This document shows, in pieces, positions 63,815-64,000 of a stretch of DNA of 64,000 nt. The stretch is from Corynebacterium sp. MSK041 (GTDB lineage Bacteria; Actinomycetota; Actinomycetes; Mycobacteriales; Mycobacteriaceae). Positions within the stretch are counted from its first letter, which is position 1; the number at the start of each line of letters is the position of its first letter. The translations under genes were made by a program, and so were the position numbers. Below the pieces are notes generated by a model. It saw nothing but the letters and a program-made list of their open reading frames with translations. It was not told where the DNA came from and did no database searches. The stretch covers positions 1-64,000 of the forward strand of contig NZ_JASPJK010000011.1 in the NCBI RefSeq assembly GCF_030232265.1, in the 5' to 3' direction.

Positions 63815-64000
63815 ATGGTGGAGACACAACGCCGCTCGAAACAACGTCCGCCAGCGCTCGCGAGCAAAGGCCCCCAGCTCAGCAAAAAGCAGCTGGTGGG
63901 CCTGCTCTTGGGCGTGGCCTGCTTCCTCATCCCCTTCTTCATCCAGATCCCGGACCTGCCCACCCCCGGGCATCGGATGCTGTCAATCTTCCTACTCGCC
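63815..64000 (+). CDS. DASS-type anion/dicarboxylate symporter, N-terminus (cut by window)
   Basis: First 62 codons only: a basic N-terminus, a membrane segment (LVGLLLGVACFLIPFFI) and PTPGHRMLSIFLLA, which resembles the start of divalent-anion:sodium symporters (CitT/SLC13 group). The gene runs past the right edge. Probably leaderless, see the -10 box at 63802-63807. Confidence 0.6.
   Translation, partial: MVETQRRSKQRPPALASKGPQLSKKQLVGLLLGVACFLIPFFIQIPDLPTPGHRMLSIFLLA

Overview
The window is about 64 kb of high-GC actinobacterial chromosome, almost certainly a Corynebacterium. The evidence is the tmRNA tag AEKNSQRDYALAA, several DtxR-type iron boxes, the prfB / ftsE-ftsX / smpB gene set next to two inositol-phosphatase-family genes, a SigK-RskA-DipZ locus and many tightly overlapping genes. 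The species cannot be fixed from the sequence alone.

Left part (1-43 kb) is mostly ordinary chromosome. The left edge holds the promoter and leader of a leftward rRNA operon whose 16S gene lies outside. A DtxR-box siderophore ABC importer follows, with a second binding protein, then ssrA, an SDR enzyme, smpB, ftsX and ftsE. Between ftsE and prfB, which I would expect to be neighbours, lies a four-gene rightward cluster: acyl-CoA ligase, DUF3556 membrane protein, phytoene-desaturase-like FAD enzyme and PucR-type regulator. After prfB come two IMPase-family genes (the second is probably hisN), a secreted serine protease, DUF418-thiE, a DUF222/HNH nuclease with a possible SOS box, atoE plus fused SCOT, a CDF protein with an orphan EctC homologue, thiO-thiS-thiG, a small secreted protein, a BCCT transporter, thiF with a rhodanese domain, a class V aminotransferase, dipZ facing a Met-rich lipopeptide-sigK-rskA operon, an LLM oxidoreductase, chrA and a TDT-family transporter. 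Convergent genes repeatedly share their stop codons.

Right part (about 39.8-63 kb) is accessory and mosaic. It starts with a DtxR-controlled pair of siderophore-type ABC half-transporters and a broken methyltransferase. A quinone-reductase-type GST follows, whose stop codon is supplied by an IS21-family element. Next are a prophage-like remnant (terminase small subunit, metK, CxxC mini-protein, HNH), a divergent MFS/TetR pair, and an IS3-family element that supplies the stop codon of the HNH gene. Neither IS shows a clear target duplication. Beyond are a decayed lipoprotein gene fused to a GmrSD/DUF1524 fragment, an IrtA-IrtB-like siderophore importer/reductase with its own DtxR box, and a string of damaged genes: arsC, an EamA-type exporter, a topoisomerase IB fragment, a DUF4062/TIR-like gene with an in-frame amber, and a truncated hsdM. 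The window ends with a small membrane protein and the start of a DASS-type transporter.

Read together, 39-63 kb looks like an iron-uptake and defence island assembled and then eroded by IS activity. No CRISPR array and no tRNA gene was seen. Start sites were often moved inward from the longest open frame when a ribosome binding site, overlap or signal peptide argued for it.
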